Positions 27,406 to 36,716 of a stretch of 64,000 nucleotides of DNA are shown one piece after another. This stretch comes from Hymenobacter volaticus. Its GTDB lineage: Bacteria; Bacteroidota; Bacteroidia; Cytophagales; Hymenobacteraceae. The translations under genes and the position numbers were made by a program. Location: positions 4,441,501 through 4,505,500 of the forward strand of contig NZ_CP095061.1 in assembly GCF_022921055.1 (NCBI RefSeq). The letters run 5' to 3'. The notes below the pieces were generated by a model that searched no databases, was not told the DNA's origin, and was given only the letters and a program-made list of their open reading frames with translations. Numbering within the stretch: the stretch's first letter is position 1; each line of letters begins with the position of its first letter.

Positions 27406-29378
27406 ATGAATACTTTTCGTGAGCGGTTTTCTAGTTTACTGCCGCTATGGTGTAGTTGGGTAAGTATGCTAGGGGGATGTTGGCAGGGCCTACAGCAGTA
27501 GCGCAGCGCAGTTCTTCTCTTCCCCTAGACTCGGTGCAACAGCTACCCAACGTGCGAGTGCCCGGCATTCGGCTTAGCCGGTTCGCAGTAGGCAGCCGTA
27601 TCCTCACGCTGGATTCAACGGCTCTAGCACCGTACCGTAGCGGCACCTTGACTGATGCCTTGTCGGCACGCACTCCGCTTTACCTCAGAAACTACGGCCC
27701 AGGGCAACTGAGCACCATCACGATGCGCGGCACCTCCGCGCAGCACACAGCTGTGCTTTGGAATGGCTTTAACATCATGCTGCCCACTCTGGGGCAAAAT
27801 GACTTTGCGCTGCTTCCTGTAAGTGGCAATTCGCGGGTTGATGTGCAGCCGGGGCCAGCGGCGAGTTTGTATGGTTCAGGGGCTGTAGGGGGCACCATCT
27901 TGCTGTCGTCGCCGGTGCAGTGGGGCGCGGGGTTGCGGGGCGCGGTGCAGGTGGAAGGGGGTAGCTTTGGGCTGCGAGCCGGCAACCTAGAAAGCAGCTT
28001 CAGCAACGAGAAACTGGCACTGCGCACTAGTATATTCTACCGTCAAACGCAAAACAACTTCTTCTACAACTCGCCTGAAATTGGAGGAATTGTACGGCGC
28101 CGACAAGAAAACGCTAGTCTTTGGCAAGCCAGTATAGCGCAGGATTTAACGCTACGCGTAGGGCAACGCGGCGAGGTGACGGCTGCTCTGTGGCTCACGG
28201 ATGCCGACCGCCACTTACAACCCGCTATTGGGGCCGCGAACAGCAATGCCCAGGAACGAGACCAAAGCCGCCGACTGACGGCTGGCTACCGCCTAGTTGG
28301 CACCCGGCACGAATGGGCAGTGCGCGGCGCTTGGTTTGAGGACATATTAGATTACCGCGACGACTCCAATGGCTTAAGTGCTTCAAGAGTACGAACCACC
28401 CAAGCCCAAGCCGAGCACACGTGGAACTTCACTTCTACTGCGTCGGTGCGAGTGGGGGTGGAAGCGCAGCATTTTGCCGCCCAAGTAGATGGCTACGGTC
28501 CGGCGCCCCTCACCGAGCAACGCTACGCTGGCTATGGCCTTGTGCGCTACGACCCGTGGCCGCGGCTTCAGCTTTCGCTGAACGTGCGCCAAGCGGTGCT
28601 TCCCGACCGCCGAGTACCCCTCACTCCTACTGCCGGCTTGAAGTGGCAGCTTTTCGAAACAGAAAGCCAGACTCTGCAATTTAAAGGCAATGTCTCACGC
28701 AGCTACCGTGCCCCTACCCTCAACGACCGATACTGGCGGCCCGGCGGCAACCCCGACTTATTACCTGAAGTTGGGCTTGGCTACGAAACCGGCCTCGTCC
28801 ATACGCTTACAAATACACCGGCTCACTTTAGTTTACAAACCGAGCTAACAGCCTATCAGCAATTGGTAGACAACTGGGTGCAATGGACGCCATTGGCTAC
28901 GGGTACATGGTCGCCGCGGAATCTTCGGCAGGTACGGGCACGGGGTCTTGAAGCCAGTAGCCAACTCACATGGAAGCCGGGCGCTTATCGGCTCGTGGCG
29001 CGGGTAGCCTACAACTTCACGCAATCGGAAAAAGTAAGCGGCACTGTGTACGATACCGATCCTACCAACCGGCAGCTTCCATATGTGCCCTTGCATACGG
29101 CGGCCTTCAGCACCGACCACCACTGGCGGCGGTGGGAAGCCAGTAGCACGCTCACATTCACCGGATTTCGCTACACCGATGCTTCCAGCCCAGATTTTCT
29201 ACCCTCTTACTTCCTGCTGAACACGACACTGGGACGCACGCTGCTGCTTTACCCCGGATGGAAACTGACGGCTTTGGTGCAAGCCTACAACCTAACCAAT
29301 AGTAACTACCAGAGCTACCAGAACCGGGCCATGCCGCCTCTGTATGCTACCGCCAGTTTGCGTCTTGCTTGGCGCTGA
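27406..29378 (+). CDS. TonB-dependent cobalamin receptor (BtuB-like), frameshifted in this sequence
   Basis: Outer-membrane barrel for TonB-driven uptake, probably of cobalamin given the riboswitch. Start ATG 27406 gives a signal peptide MNTFRERFSSLLPLWCSW whose frame stops early; adding one G to the five-G run at 27472-27476 continues it as MLGGMLAGPTAVAQ and joins the long frame, giving 657 aa and a clean signal peptidase site. Plug domain shows TLTDALSARTPLYLRNYGPG, ITMRGTSAQH and GSGAVGGTILL; the barrel ends with an aromatic-rich strand (LYATASLRLAWR). BtuG-like gene follows at 52 bp. Cobalamin specificity is inference from context. Confidence 0.9.
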
Positions 29379-29430
29379 CAACCAAGCCCAAGCTACTCTT
29401 TGAATTTCCTGTTTTACCGTTCCTTTTTTC

Positions 29431-30522
29431 ATGAAACCATTCTTCGCGTTTTCAAGCGCGCCCATTCGGGTGCTACTAGGCACTACTGCTGCCTTGGGCC
29501 TATTTGCCTGCGACCCGGACTCCGACCCAGACCCAACCCAGCCCATTGCAGCTACCAAAACAGTATTTGTGGTAAATGAAGGCAACTTCATGAAGTCAAA
29601 CGCTGAAATCAGCTCCTTCAGTAAGACGACGGCGTTAGTGTCTAAGAGCTTGTTTTCCGCAATTAACAACCGGCCTTTAGGTGACGTGGCGCAAAGCATG
29701 GCCGCGCAAGACAGTACAGGCTACATTGTGGTTAATAACAGCAACAAGCTGGAAGTGGTGAACCTGCGCACATTCCGGTCGTTGGCTACCATTAGCAACT
29801 TGAAACTACCCCGGTATTTTGCGGCTGCTTCCGCCAACAAAGGCTATGTAACAGAGACAGTATCGTATTCGGGAGTACCGGGCCAGGTATCGATAGTTGA
29901 TTTGAAAACCAATACGGTTACAAAGTCTATTAGCGTGGGCAAACAGCCGGAAACGTTACTGGTGGTTGGCAACCGGCTGTATGTAGCAAACGGCGGCGAA
30001 AACACGGTGACAGTTATCAATACGACCACCGATGTAGTAGAAGGCACCATCACCGTAGGCGATTCACCGAACAGCTTGGTCTTGGACCGCAACAACAAGC
30101 TATGGGTATTGAACGGCGGCAAGGTAGTCTACGACGCTAGCTACAATGTCGATTATACTAAGACCACCAAAGGCAGCTTGTCGAGCATCACTCCAGGGCA
30201 GCTGACGGCCACAACCCGTGAGCTAGCAACGAATCTGTCCCAGCCCGGCCGCTTAACCACCAACGGTCCCAAAGACAAGCTCTATTACACGTTCCAAAGC
30301 GGCGTATACACTCTAGGGATTAATGATGCCAAGCTACCAACTACTCCCATTATTAAGCGCAGCTTGTATGGTTTAGGCATAGACCCGCAAGACAACACTA
30401 TCTATGGCGGCGTGTCTAACTCATTTAGCGGGGCAGGTCAAGTAGTCCGCTATCAAAGTACCGGCGCCCGTATTGATTCCTTCAATGTCAGTGTAGGCCC
30501 GAATAGCTTCTTGTTCTACTAA
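29431..30522 (+). CDS. BtuG-like surface lipoprotein, YncE/DUF5074-type beta-propeller
   Basis: 363 aa. Lipobox GLFAC with Cys27 followed by an Asp-rich run (DPDSDPDP) that resembles the Bacteroidota surface-export signal. The rest is a beta-propeller with repeats such as GQVSIVDLKTNTVTKSISVG and NTVTVINTTTDVVEGTITVG. In Bacteroides, BtuG is a surface propeller of this class that binds B12 with very high affinity and hands it to BtuB. The place here, directly after the receptor and behind a cobalamin riboswitch, supports the same job. Binding residues were not checked. Confidence 0.82.
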   Translation: MKPFFAFSSAPIRVLLGTTAALGLFACDPDSDPDPTQPIAATKTVFVVNEGNFMKSNAEISSFSKTTALVSKSLFSAINNRPLGDVAQSMAAQDSTGYIVVNNSNKLEVVNLRTFRSLATISNLKLPRYFAAASANKGYVTETVSYSGVPGQVSIVDLKTNTVTKSISVGKQPETLLVVGNRLYVANGGENTVTVINTTTDVVEGTITVGDSPNSLVLDRNNKLWVLNGGKVVYDASYNVDYTKTTKGSLSSITPGQLTATTRELATNLSQPGRLTTNGPKDKLYYTFQSGVYTLGINDAKLPTTPIIKRSLYGLGIDPQDNTIYGGVSNSFSGAGQVVRYQSTGARIDSFNVSVGPNSFLFY

Positions 30523-30572
30523 GGGCACCAGCTTCTGAACAGCTACTGATGTGACAGGGTAGCTCACAAAAA

Positions 30573-30600
30573 ATGGCCGGCTTCGTAGGAAGCCGGCCAT
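30573..30600. terminator. terminator between the B12 operon and the small lipoprotein gene
   Basis: ATGGCCGGCTTC-GTAG-GAAGCCGGCCAT, perfect 12-bp stem, preceded by an A-run and followed by TTGCTGTTT. Lies between convergent genes, so probably works on both strands. Confidence 0.85.
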
Positions 30601-30621
30601 TGCTGTTTAATGAGGGTTGAT

Positions 30622-30900
30622 TTAATCGGCGAGGCCGTCGTTGTTACGGTCTTTGCGGTCGGCGGCGTCTTCGTATACTTTGCGGTTGCTTGGGGTATTA
30701 GAAGTGTCGCGCTGCAGGCCGGCGGTGGCAGAGTCGCTGGCGGAGCTAGACGCCTGCATGTCGTTGGAATCGTTGTCTTTGTAAGAATCGCGCTCCACAT
30801 TGGTGTCTCCGGTATCGTTGCCCGTGTTGCAGGCAGTAAGGGAGGCAGTAGCCAATAAGGCGGCCGCAATCAGTAGGCGAGGGGTCGAGGAGTACTTCAT
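30622..30900 (-). CDS. small acidic lipoprotein
   Basis: 92 aa from ATG 30900 (MKYSSTPRLLIAAALLATAS), lipobox LTAC. The mature protein is hydrophilic and ends DRKDRNNDGLAD, which resembles a Ca-binding DxNxDGxxD loop as in thrombospondin type 3/dockerin-like repeats. A longer reading upstream (to 31071) lacks protein-like character. Function unknown. Confidence 0.7.
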   Translation of the reverse strand: MKYSSTPRLLIAAALLATASLTACNTGNDTGDTNVERDSYKDNDSNDMQASSSASDSATAGLQRDTSNTPSNRKVYEDAADRKDRNNDGLAD

Positions 30901-31042
30901 GGCGAAGAGAGTAGCGGGGTGGCAGAAAGATATTCTGTATTGCCTATGATACGGTAAAGTGGAGGCATCGTTACTGGCATGGGTAGCTGAGCTGATACGA
31001 CCTGTAACAGAAACGGTATATTTGCCGCCCTGCTGTTGTCTT

Positions 31043-31384
31043 ATGAGCCGTTCTGCCTCCCCTTCTTTCAACTATCGACCCCTACTGCGGCGGGCTGGTA
31101 TTCTGGCTGCCGTGAGCCTAGTATTGGCCGTGGCGCTGGTGTCGTTCCTGTTCGGTGTCGAAGATGAATTCTTCAGCCGAATGACTGGCGCTTTTTTCGT
31201 ATTTTTCTGGCTGTTGTCGATAACATTTTTGGGGGTAGTGCCCTTTGTAAGTTGGGCTGCTAACCGCTGGTTGGGCAACAATTTCAGTAAAACTAGTGTC
31301 CCGCTTGCTCGTAAGTCGCGAACTGCATCTTCTTCGGCAACTGTTCGTAAGCCTGTGCGTACAGTATCTGGTCATAATAAATAA
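31043..31384 (+). CDS. small membrane protein of unknown function
   Basis: 113 aa from ATG 31043 (MSRSASPSFNYRP). Two transmembrane helices (AGILAAVSLVLAVALVSFLF and FFVFFWLLSITFLGVVPFVS), then a basic Ser/Arg/Lys-rich cytoplasmic tail. No family recognised. It is 10 bp upstream of the HMA-AraC regulator and likely cotranscribed. Confidence 0.65.
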   Translation: MSRSASPSFNYRPLLRRAGILAAVSLVLAVALVSFLFGVEDEFFSRMTGAFFVFFWLLSITFLGVVPFVSWAANRWLGNNFSKTSVPLARKSRTASSSATVRKPVRTVSGHNK

Positions 31385-31394
31385 TCCATAACCC

Positions 31395-31967
31395 GTGAAA
31401 ACAACACTGCTCCATATTAAGAACATGGTTTGCCCACGCTGCGTGGAAGCCGTCCGCAACCTACTCGAACAAGCTGGCTACCACCCGACGGAGGTAACCC
31501 TAGGCCACGCCCAGCTCGACAAGGATACTCCTGCCGACCCTGCTGCTGTGGCGCCTATCTTACGTGAAGCGGGTTTTGACGTGCTCATGGGCCGGGCCGA
31601 ACAAATGACCGAACAAATCAAAGGGGCTTTGGCGGAATACTTGGAGCACTTGCGCACGGCGCGTATGCCCCTTACTACCTCGGCTTTCTTGACTGACCGT
31701 TTTGCGGCTACCTACTCTCACTTGAGCAAGGTGTTCTCACGGACGGCTAACCTGACCATCGAGAAATATCTGATTCGGTTGAAAATCGAGCAGGTAAAAG
31801 AAATGTTGAGCTACGGCGAAATGACGCTCAGCGAAATTGCCGACCAAATGCGCTACAGCAGCGGCCAGCACCTAAGCAACCAATTCCGCCAGGTTACGGG
31901 CCGTTCCGTAAGCGAATTCCGCCGCGACTTGATGCCCAAGCGTATGTCGCTCGACCAACTGGCGTAA
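31395..31967 (+). CDS. AraC-type regulator with N-terminal heavy-metal-associated-like domain
   Basis: 190 aa, GTG start. Residues 1-70 look like an HMA domain: IKNMVCPRCVEAVRNLLEQ with the M-x-C-x2-C metal motif (Cys13, Cys16). Residues ~85-185 are an AraC-type DNA-binding domain (LSKVFSRTANLTIEKYLIRL, LSEIADQMRYSSGQHLSNQF, FRQVTGRSVSEFRRD). A copper or other soft-metal sensor is plausible; no metal exporter is beside it. It ends in a strong terminator at 31992-32030. Confidence 0.85.
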   Translation: MKTTLLHIKNMVCPRCVEAVRNLLEQAGYHPTEVTLGHAQLDKDTPADPAAVAPILREAGFDVLMGRAEQMTEQIKGALAEYLEHLRTARMPLTTSAFLTDRFAATYSHLSKVFSRTANLTIEKYLIRLKIEQVKEMLSYGEMTLSEIADQMRYSSGQHLSNQFRQVTGRSVSEFRRDLMPKRMSLDQLA

Positions 31968-31991
31968 GTTTTAATAGATATATTAGCAGAC

Positions 31992-32030
31992 AGCCCGGTT
32001 TCCATTAAGGAAACCGGGCTGCTCTTTTTT
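31992..32030 (+). terminator. rho-independent terminator after the HMA-AraC gene
   Basis: AGCCCGGTTTCC-ATTAA-GGAAACCGGGCT (12-bp stem, 31992-32020) followed by GCTCTTTTTT. Confidence 0.93.
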
Positions 32031-32108
32031 ATAAGGTTTTGCGCGCTCCCATTTCATTCTCCCCTACATAGGGAACGGACTGATGCGCACCAACGTTTTG
32101 CCGAGCCG

Positions 32109-32116
32109 TATCTTTG
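32109..32116 (+). promoter_or_regulatory. -7 promoter element of the radical SAM gene
   Basis: TATCTTTG, matching TAnnTTTG, 26 bases before the GTG start at 32142. No TTG at 19 bases upstream. Confidence 0.5.
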
Positions 32117-32141
32117 CGGTCCGCTTTGTTGTTGTGTTCCT

Positions 32142-34454
32142 GTGTCTTCTCTTCGCATCCTGCTCGTTACGCCGCCGCTCACGCAGCTAAACACGCCTTA
32201 CCCGGCCACTGCTTACCTAAAAGGCTTCTTGGGCGGGCGCGGCTACTCCAACGTAACGCAGGCCGATTTGGGGTTGGAACTCGTGCTAAAGCTGTTCTCC
32301 GAAAACGGTCTGCGACGGGTATTCACTGAAATTGAAGCCGGCAATTTCGAACTGAGCGACAACGCCCGCCGGATGCTACGGCTTCAGCGCAGTTACCTCA
32401 GCACCATCGGGCCGGTTGTTCGTTTCCTCCAGAACAAGGATAATACTCTCGCACCCCGCATTTGCCACAGCCGGTTCCTGCCCGAGGCCAGCCGCTTCGA
32501 TAATGTGGCTGATCTGGAAGCTGCCTTCGGCACGATGGGTCTCACCGATCAGGCCCGGCACTTGGCTACGCTGTACTTGGAAGACCTCGGCGACCTAATC
32601 AAGGAAACTGTAGGCCCACAATTCGGCTTCTCGCGCTACGCCGAAAAGTTGGCTATGTCGGCTACCACTTTCGATGCGATGCACGAGGCGCTGCAAAGCC
32701 AACCTAACCTGCTCGACCAAATGCTCTTGGAGTTGCTGGATGAGATAATAGGGCGCGTGCAGCCCGATGTAGTTGGCTTTACGGTTCCTTTTCCCGGCAA
32801 CCTCTACGGGGCGCTCCGGTTGGCCGGCCGCATTAAGGAAATCAGTCCGGCCACCAAAACGCTGATGGGCGGCGGTTATCCGAACACCGAGCTGCGCCAG
32901 ATCCAAGAGCCTCGCTTCTTCGACTACGTCGATTACTTAACCCTCGACGATGGCGAAGGTCCGTGGCTGCGGCTCTTGGAACACATCGAACAGGAGAAGC
33001 AACGCCTCATTTTAGCTGATGCTGGTTTCACCGAAACCTCGCACGCACTGGCGCAAGCGTATTCTGCTGGTAATAGTGCGCAGGATACCTCTACTTTATC
33101 TTTCACTTCTCAGCATGAGAGTACTGTAGTAAAGTTTCAACGTACTTTTTTGCGTAATGCAGCGGGCGAGGTAGAATACAGGAACTATCCTCACCCCGAT
33201 ATTCCGCACCCCGAAGTAGGAACGCCCGATTACTCGGATCTGCCATTGAGCGAGTATCTATCGGTGATTGAGGTACTCAACCCCATGCACCGCCTTTGGA
33301 GCGACGGGCGCTGGAACAAGCTCACGGTAGCCCACGGCTGCTACTGGAAACGTTGCTCGTTCTGCGACGTGACCCTAGACTATATTTCGCGCTACGAGAC
33401 GGCGCCTGCTACTTTACTCGTTGACCGTATCGAGCAGATCATAGCGCAGACCGGGCAAACGGGTTTTCACTTCGTGGATGAGGCCGCCCCTCCCCTCGCG
33501 CTGCGCGACCTAGCTATTGAGTTGCTTAAGCGGCGGGTTAGCATCACGTGGTGGGGCAATATTCGCTTCGAGAAAACCTTTACTCCCGATTTGTGCCGAC
33601 TGCTTGCCGCCTCGGGCTGCATTGCCGTATCGGGTGGGCTGGAAGTAGCGTCGGATAGGCTACTAGCGTTAATGGAAAAGGGCGTCACGATTGCGCAGGT
33701 GGCCCGCGTAACGGATGGCTTCACGCAGGCAGGTATTATGGTGCATGCCTACCTGATGTATGGCTTTCCCACCCAAACTGCCCAAGAAACCGTGGATAGC
33801 CTGGAAGTAGTACGACAGCTATTTGCGGCGGGCATCGTGCAGAGTGGTTACTGGCACCGCTTCTCGATGACGGCCCACTCGCCGGTAGGCAAAAATCCCG
33901 CGAAGTACCAAGTAGTGCCCATCGGCCCCGAGCCTGGCCCCTTTGCCTGGAACGACCTGTGGCACGACGACCCCACCGGCACCGACCACGAACAGTTCGG
34001 GCCCGGTTTGGCCAAGGCGCTTTACAATTACTTGCATGGCGTGGCACTGCAAGAGCCTTTAAGCTTTTGGTTCGACTTTCGGGTTCCGAAGACCACGGTT
34101 CCGCGTCAACTTATTCAGCAGGCCCTCCAAGACCCCGGCAAACCAGATTTCGCCAAGCAGAATCAGCGCTTGTTCTGGCTTGGCAACACCCCCGAGCTGC
34201 GGCAAGAATCTGGCAAGAAAGGCCCGCGTGCGGTGCTTACCTTCTACGAGCAAGCCGAAGACTTCGAGGTTACCGTACCGGCGGTTCTTGGCCCGTGGCT
34301 GCAAGAATTGCTTACCACTCTAACGCAGGACTATGACGCCAAGCTTCTGTTGAAAGACGCGGCTCGCACGTTCCCTACAGGGCACTCGTTCCAACAGTTC
34401 CTCGATTCGCCGGCGTGGCTGTTGTTGCGAGAGAAGGGGCTTCTAATTCTCTGA
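32142..34454 (+). CDS. radical SAM protein with N-terminal B12-binding-like domain
   Basis: 770 aa, GTG start. N-terminal domain (1-290) begins RILLVTPPLTQLNTPYPATA and holds QPDVVGFTVPFPGNLYGALR and TLMGGGYPN, the look of a cobalamin-binding-type Rossmann domain. The radical SAM core starts at LTVAHGCYWKRCSFCDVT; the cluster cysteines are C400, C405 and C408, a C-x4-C-x2-C spacing rather than the usual C-x3-C-x2-C. Downstream are SGGLEVASDRLLALMEKGVT and AYLMYGFPTQTAQETVDSLE as in B12-radical SAM enzymes. The C-terminal ~100 residues are not recognised. It stands alone, 1.6 kb from the B12 uptake operon. Substrate unknown. Confidence 0.85.
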   Translation: MSSLRILLVTPPLTQLNTPYPATAYLKGFLGGRGYSNVTQADLGLELVLKLFSENGLRRVFTEIEAGNFELSDNARRMLRLQRSYLSTIGPVVRFLQNKDNTLAPRICHSRFLPEASRFDNVADLEAAFGTMGLTDQARHLATLYLEDLGDLIKETVGPQFGFSRYAEKLAMSATTFDAMHEALQSQPNLLDQMLLELLDEIIGRVQPDVVGFTVPFPGNLYGALRLAGRIKEISPATKTLMGGGYPNTELRQIQEPRFFDYVDYLTLDDGEGPWLRLLEHIEQEKQRLILADAGFTETSHALAQAYSAGNSAQDTSTLSFTSQHESTVVKFQRTFLRNAAGEVEYRNYPHPDIPHPEVGTPDYSDLPLSEYLSVIEVLNPMHRLWSDGRWNKLTVAHGCYWKRCSFCDVTLDYISRYETAPATLLVDRIEQIIAQTGQTGFHFVDEAAPPLALRDLAIELLKRRVSITWWGNIRFEKTFTPDLCRLLAASGCIAVSGGLEVASDRLLALMEKGVTIAQVARVTDGFTQAGIMVHAYLMYGFPTQTAQETVDSLEVVRQLFAAGIVQSGYWHRFSMTAHSPVGKNPAKYQVVPIGPEPGPFAWNDLWHDDPTGTDHEQFGPGLAKALYNYLHGVALQEPLSFWFDFRVPKTTVPRQLIQQALQDPGKPDFAKQNQRLFWLGNTPELRQESGKKGPRAVLTFYEQAEDFEVTVPAVLGPWLQELLTTLTQDYDAKLLLKDAARTFPTGHSFQQFLDSPAWLLLREKGLLIL

Positions 34455-34537
34455 GTCTACATGGAGGGCTGCATATCTCTCAAATGACTTAGCATTCAAG
34501 GGACGGTAGTAGAAGGTGGCCTGAGAAGATGATGGGT

Positions 34538-35656
34538 TTACTTACGCCACTCATGCACGGCTTTTACATAGCCTGAGGCAGGCCGCGGCCAACTCCATTT
34601 TCCGTCTTCTGTTAAGCCGCCGGGTATTCGGAAATTGGCATTAGCTTTCGGGAAGGTTTGAATCAAGGTGTTGCGTCGGAAGCCCAAGGCGTTGCGCAAG
34701 CGGCGGGTGCTTTCCTTTACATTTAAAGAGGTATCGGCAGCTGCGTACAGCCCTAATACAGGCACGCGCTGGCGCGTAAGTCCCTGCAATGGTTTGGCTT
34801 GCTCGACGGAAGTAACCGGCACATTTTCTAGCACCACAAAAGCGGCTCGTGGCGTCACTAGGGTGGCAGCAGGCAGCACAGTGGTTGCTACTACCCCGTT
34901 GGCCCACAGTCCAATTTGGGTGGTATCAGTGGTTGGCGCACGTCGTAAAGCCACAAGTACTGCGGCGGCCGTACGAAGCGTTGCAGAATCAGGAAGCTCA
35001 GCAGATGGGCGCACCGTTACGACCGTAGTTACAAAGCCTTGCCGAGTCAGTTGGTTTGCTCGGGCAGTAGCGGCCGCGTGGTGCGTGGAATCTGTGAAAA
35101 GCGCTATAGCCGTATGCTGTGTGGCCGTGTCGTTGGGCACTAGCACGGTAAGCGGCTTAGCACCTACGGCAGTTGATGGCTGCAACTGCTTTTCCTGATA
35201 TGAGCGTGTCTCGGGTTGCCCACGCCGCACCCAAACAAAGTCGGCCCTAACGCTATCGAGCGTAAACACGCCCCGCAGAAAATCGCCTTCACGAATGGCC
35301 GTAATCTGAATACCGCTCGGCTGCATAGGTTCTTCGAAACGAAGCTGCGGCTCGCTGTAGCTGAGGTTGGCGGCCGCAAAGTCGAGGCTTTCTAGTTCCG
35401 GGAAATGCAGATCCGCTTCCAGCTGCCCGGGCTTACTCTCGCGCAAATCAAGCACGGCCAGCAATTCGGTGCCCTGGTAGCTGATCGGCCCTTCGTAATG
35501 GCCCGTAGGTAATGATACCATGGCCTTCTGACCGGAATCAAGCGAGCAGCCCGACAGCAGCAAAACCACGAAAGTCCACCATATGGGCTGGCAGCACCAA
35601 GGCGAAACAAAAACAGAACGGGTATTTCTCACGCAAGCAGCAGGATGATACAACAC
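34538..35656 (-). CDS. lipoprotein with alpha/beta-hydrolase-like remnant
   Basis: 372 aa with a long N-terminus before a hydrophobic stretch ending LLLSGC (probable lipobox, Cys37), so the true start may be internal. Residues ~50-150 form a beta-rich domain (GHYEGPISYQGTELLAVLDL). The second half resembles a dienelactone-hydrolase-like fold (ALFTDSTHH, VPVLGLYAAADTSLN), but no G-x-S-x-G nucleophile elbow is seen, so enzymatic activity is doubtful. Similar two-domain lipoproteins occur in Hymenobacter relatives as far as I recall. Confidence 0.6.
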   Translation of the reverse strand: MLYHPAACVRNTRSVFVSPWCCQPIWWTFVVLLLSGCSLDSGQKAMVSLPTGHYEGPISYQGTELLAVLDLRESKPGQLEADLHFPELESLDFAAANLSYSEPQLRFEEPMQPSGIQITAIREGDFLRGVFTLDSVRADFVWVRRGQPETRSYQEKQLQPSTAVGAKPLTVLVPNDTATQHTAIALFTDSTHHAAATARANQLTRQGFVTTVVTVRPSAELPDSATLRTAAAVLVALRRAPTTDTTQIGLWANGVVATTVLPAATLVTPRAAFVVLENVPVTSVEQAKPLQGLTRQRVPVLGLYAAADTSLNVKESTRRLRNALGFRRNTLIQTFPKANANFRIPGGLTEDGKWSWPRPASGYVKAVHEWRK

Positions 35657-35721
35657 CCAAAGGTAAAGCCGGAAGTGAAACTTGACCCTGCACCCTACGC
35701 CTAGCCTGGCTGGCCAGTAGG

Positions 35722-36258
35722 CTACAAGCCTTTGCGCATAATTAGGTCGGTCTGTTTGTCGGTGCCAAGCATGAATTCGTGCTGCCCAATGACCTTAAAC
35801 CCAAAGCGCCGATAAAACTCAATAGCACGGCTGTTCTTTTCCCATACGCCGAGTACTACCGAGCGGCAAGCTTTCTGCCGAGCCTCCTCAATAACACGAC
35901 GCATCATAGAAGCCCCCAAACCTGTGCCAATCCAATCTTCTCGCACATATAGCCGCTCAACTTCGACGCGTTGGTCGGGCTCTTTACCGGGTTCCAGTCC
36001 AAGTAGAGAGTTAAAGCGCAGCTTGGTATATCCTACTAACTCTTGCTGCATTCGGGCCAACAAGAACAAGGTATTAGCATCTTCAAGCTCCGCCAATTGC
36101 TTCTCAGCACTGAAGTTGGCAGTTAAATAAGCCGCCATATCCTCCGGGCGGTTATCGGGGGCAAAGGTTTCGTGAAAGGTTTGATGGCCTAATGCGGCGA
36201 GTTGAGCTGCCGTGGCCGCATTACGACGAGCAACAGTGATGAGGAGCGGAGACGACAT
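35722..36258 (-). CDS. GNAT family N-acetyltransferase
   Basis: 178 aa. Acetyl-CoA binding motif with REDWIGTGLGASMMRRVIEE, then SRAIEFYRRFGFKVIGQHEF typical for the GNAT C-terminus. N-terminus contains FAPDNRPEDMAAYL, common in the spermidine/peptidyl acetyltransferase-like Bacteroidota group. Substrate not known. Confidence 0.88.
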   Translation of the reverse strand: MSSPLLITVARRNAATAAQLAALGHQTFHETFAPDNRPEDMAAYLTANFSAEKQLAELEDANTLFLLARMQQELVGYTKLRFNSLLGLEPGKEPDQRVEVERLYVREDWIGTGLGASMMRRVIEEARQKACRSVVLGVWEKNSRAIEFYRRFGFKVIGQHEFMLGTDKQTDLIMRKGL

Positions 36259-36321
36259 AGTAAGGCAAATCTACGCAAGGCACGGCTACGCTTGCACTAG
36301 CAACAGTGAACGATTGTCTTG

Positions 36322-36555
36322 CTACACTCTGCTGCGCCTTGCCATACTCCACCCAAAACGGAGCAACAGCACTCCGCCAATCAACAGCAGCAAACTGAAC
36401 ACTAACTCTCGGTTGTATAAGGCGGCAATGCCGACTTGCTGATACATGTAGTAGGTTATGCCAATGCGCAGGGCTAATGCTACGAGCAGCATAAAACCTG
36501 CTAACATATTCAAACGACCCACGAGACGGCGTGTAACGGGAGGAAGCGGAGCCAT
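36322..36555 (-). CDS. small two-helix membrane protein
   Basis: 77 aa from ATG 36555 (MAPLPPVTRRLVGRLN). Two hydrophobic segments (MLAGFMLLVALALRIGITYY and LVFSLLLLIGGVLLLRFGWS) and a basic tail. Unknown function; it lies just outside the integrated element. Confidence 0.55.
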   Translation of the reverse strand: MAPLPPVTRRLVGRLNMLAGFMLLVALALRIGITYYMYQQVGIAALYNRELVFSLLLLIGGVLLLRFGWSMARRSRV

Positions 36556-36716
36556 AGAAACGAAATTGATGAGCAAAGCAGCCGGTCCTTATACGCCGAC
36601 AAGTTTAAACTAGTAAACGAGCTCTTGAATTCCCCAATTCAGAAAGAACTATCAGCTAGAAACTAAGAAGCGTTGCATATTGATTTCCACAACGTATTTT
36701 TGTTTCACCAAGCCCC

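Noticed and set aside
30564..30869. 101-aa Pro/Thr-rich minus-strand frame
   Set aside because: Shadow of the small lipoprotein gene at 30622-30900, which has a proper lipobox.
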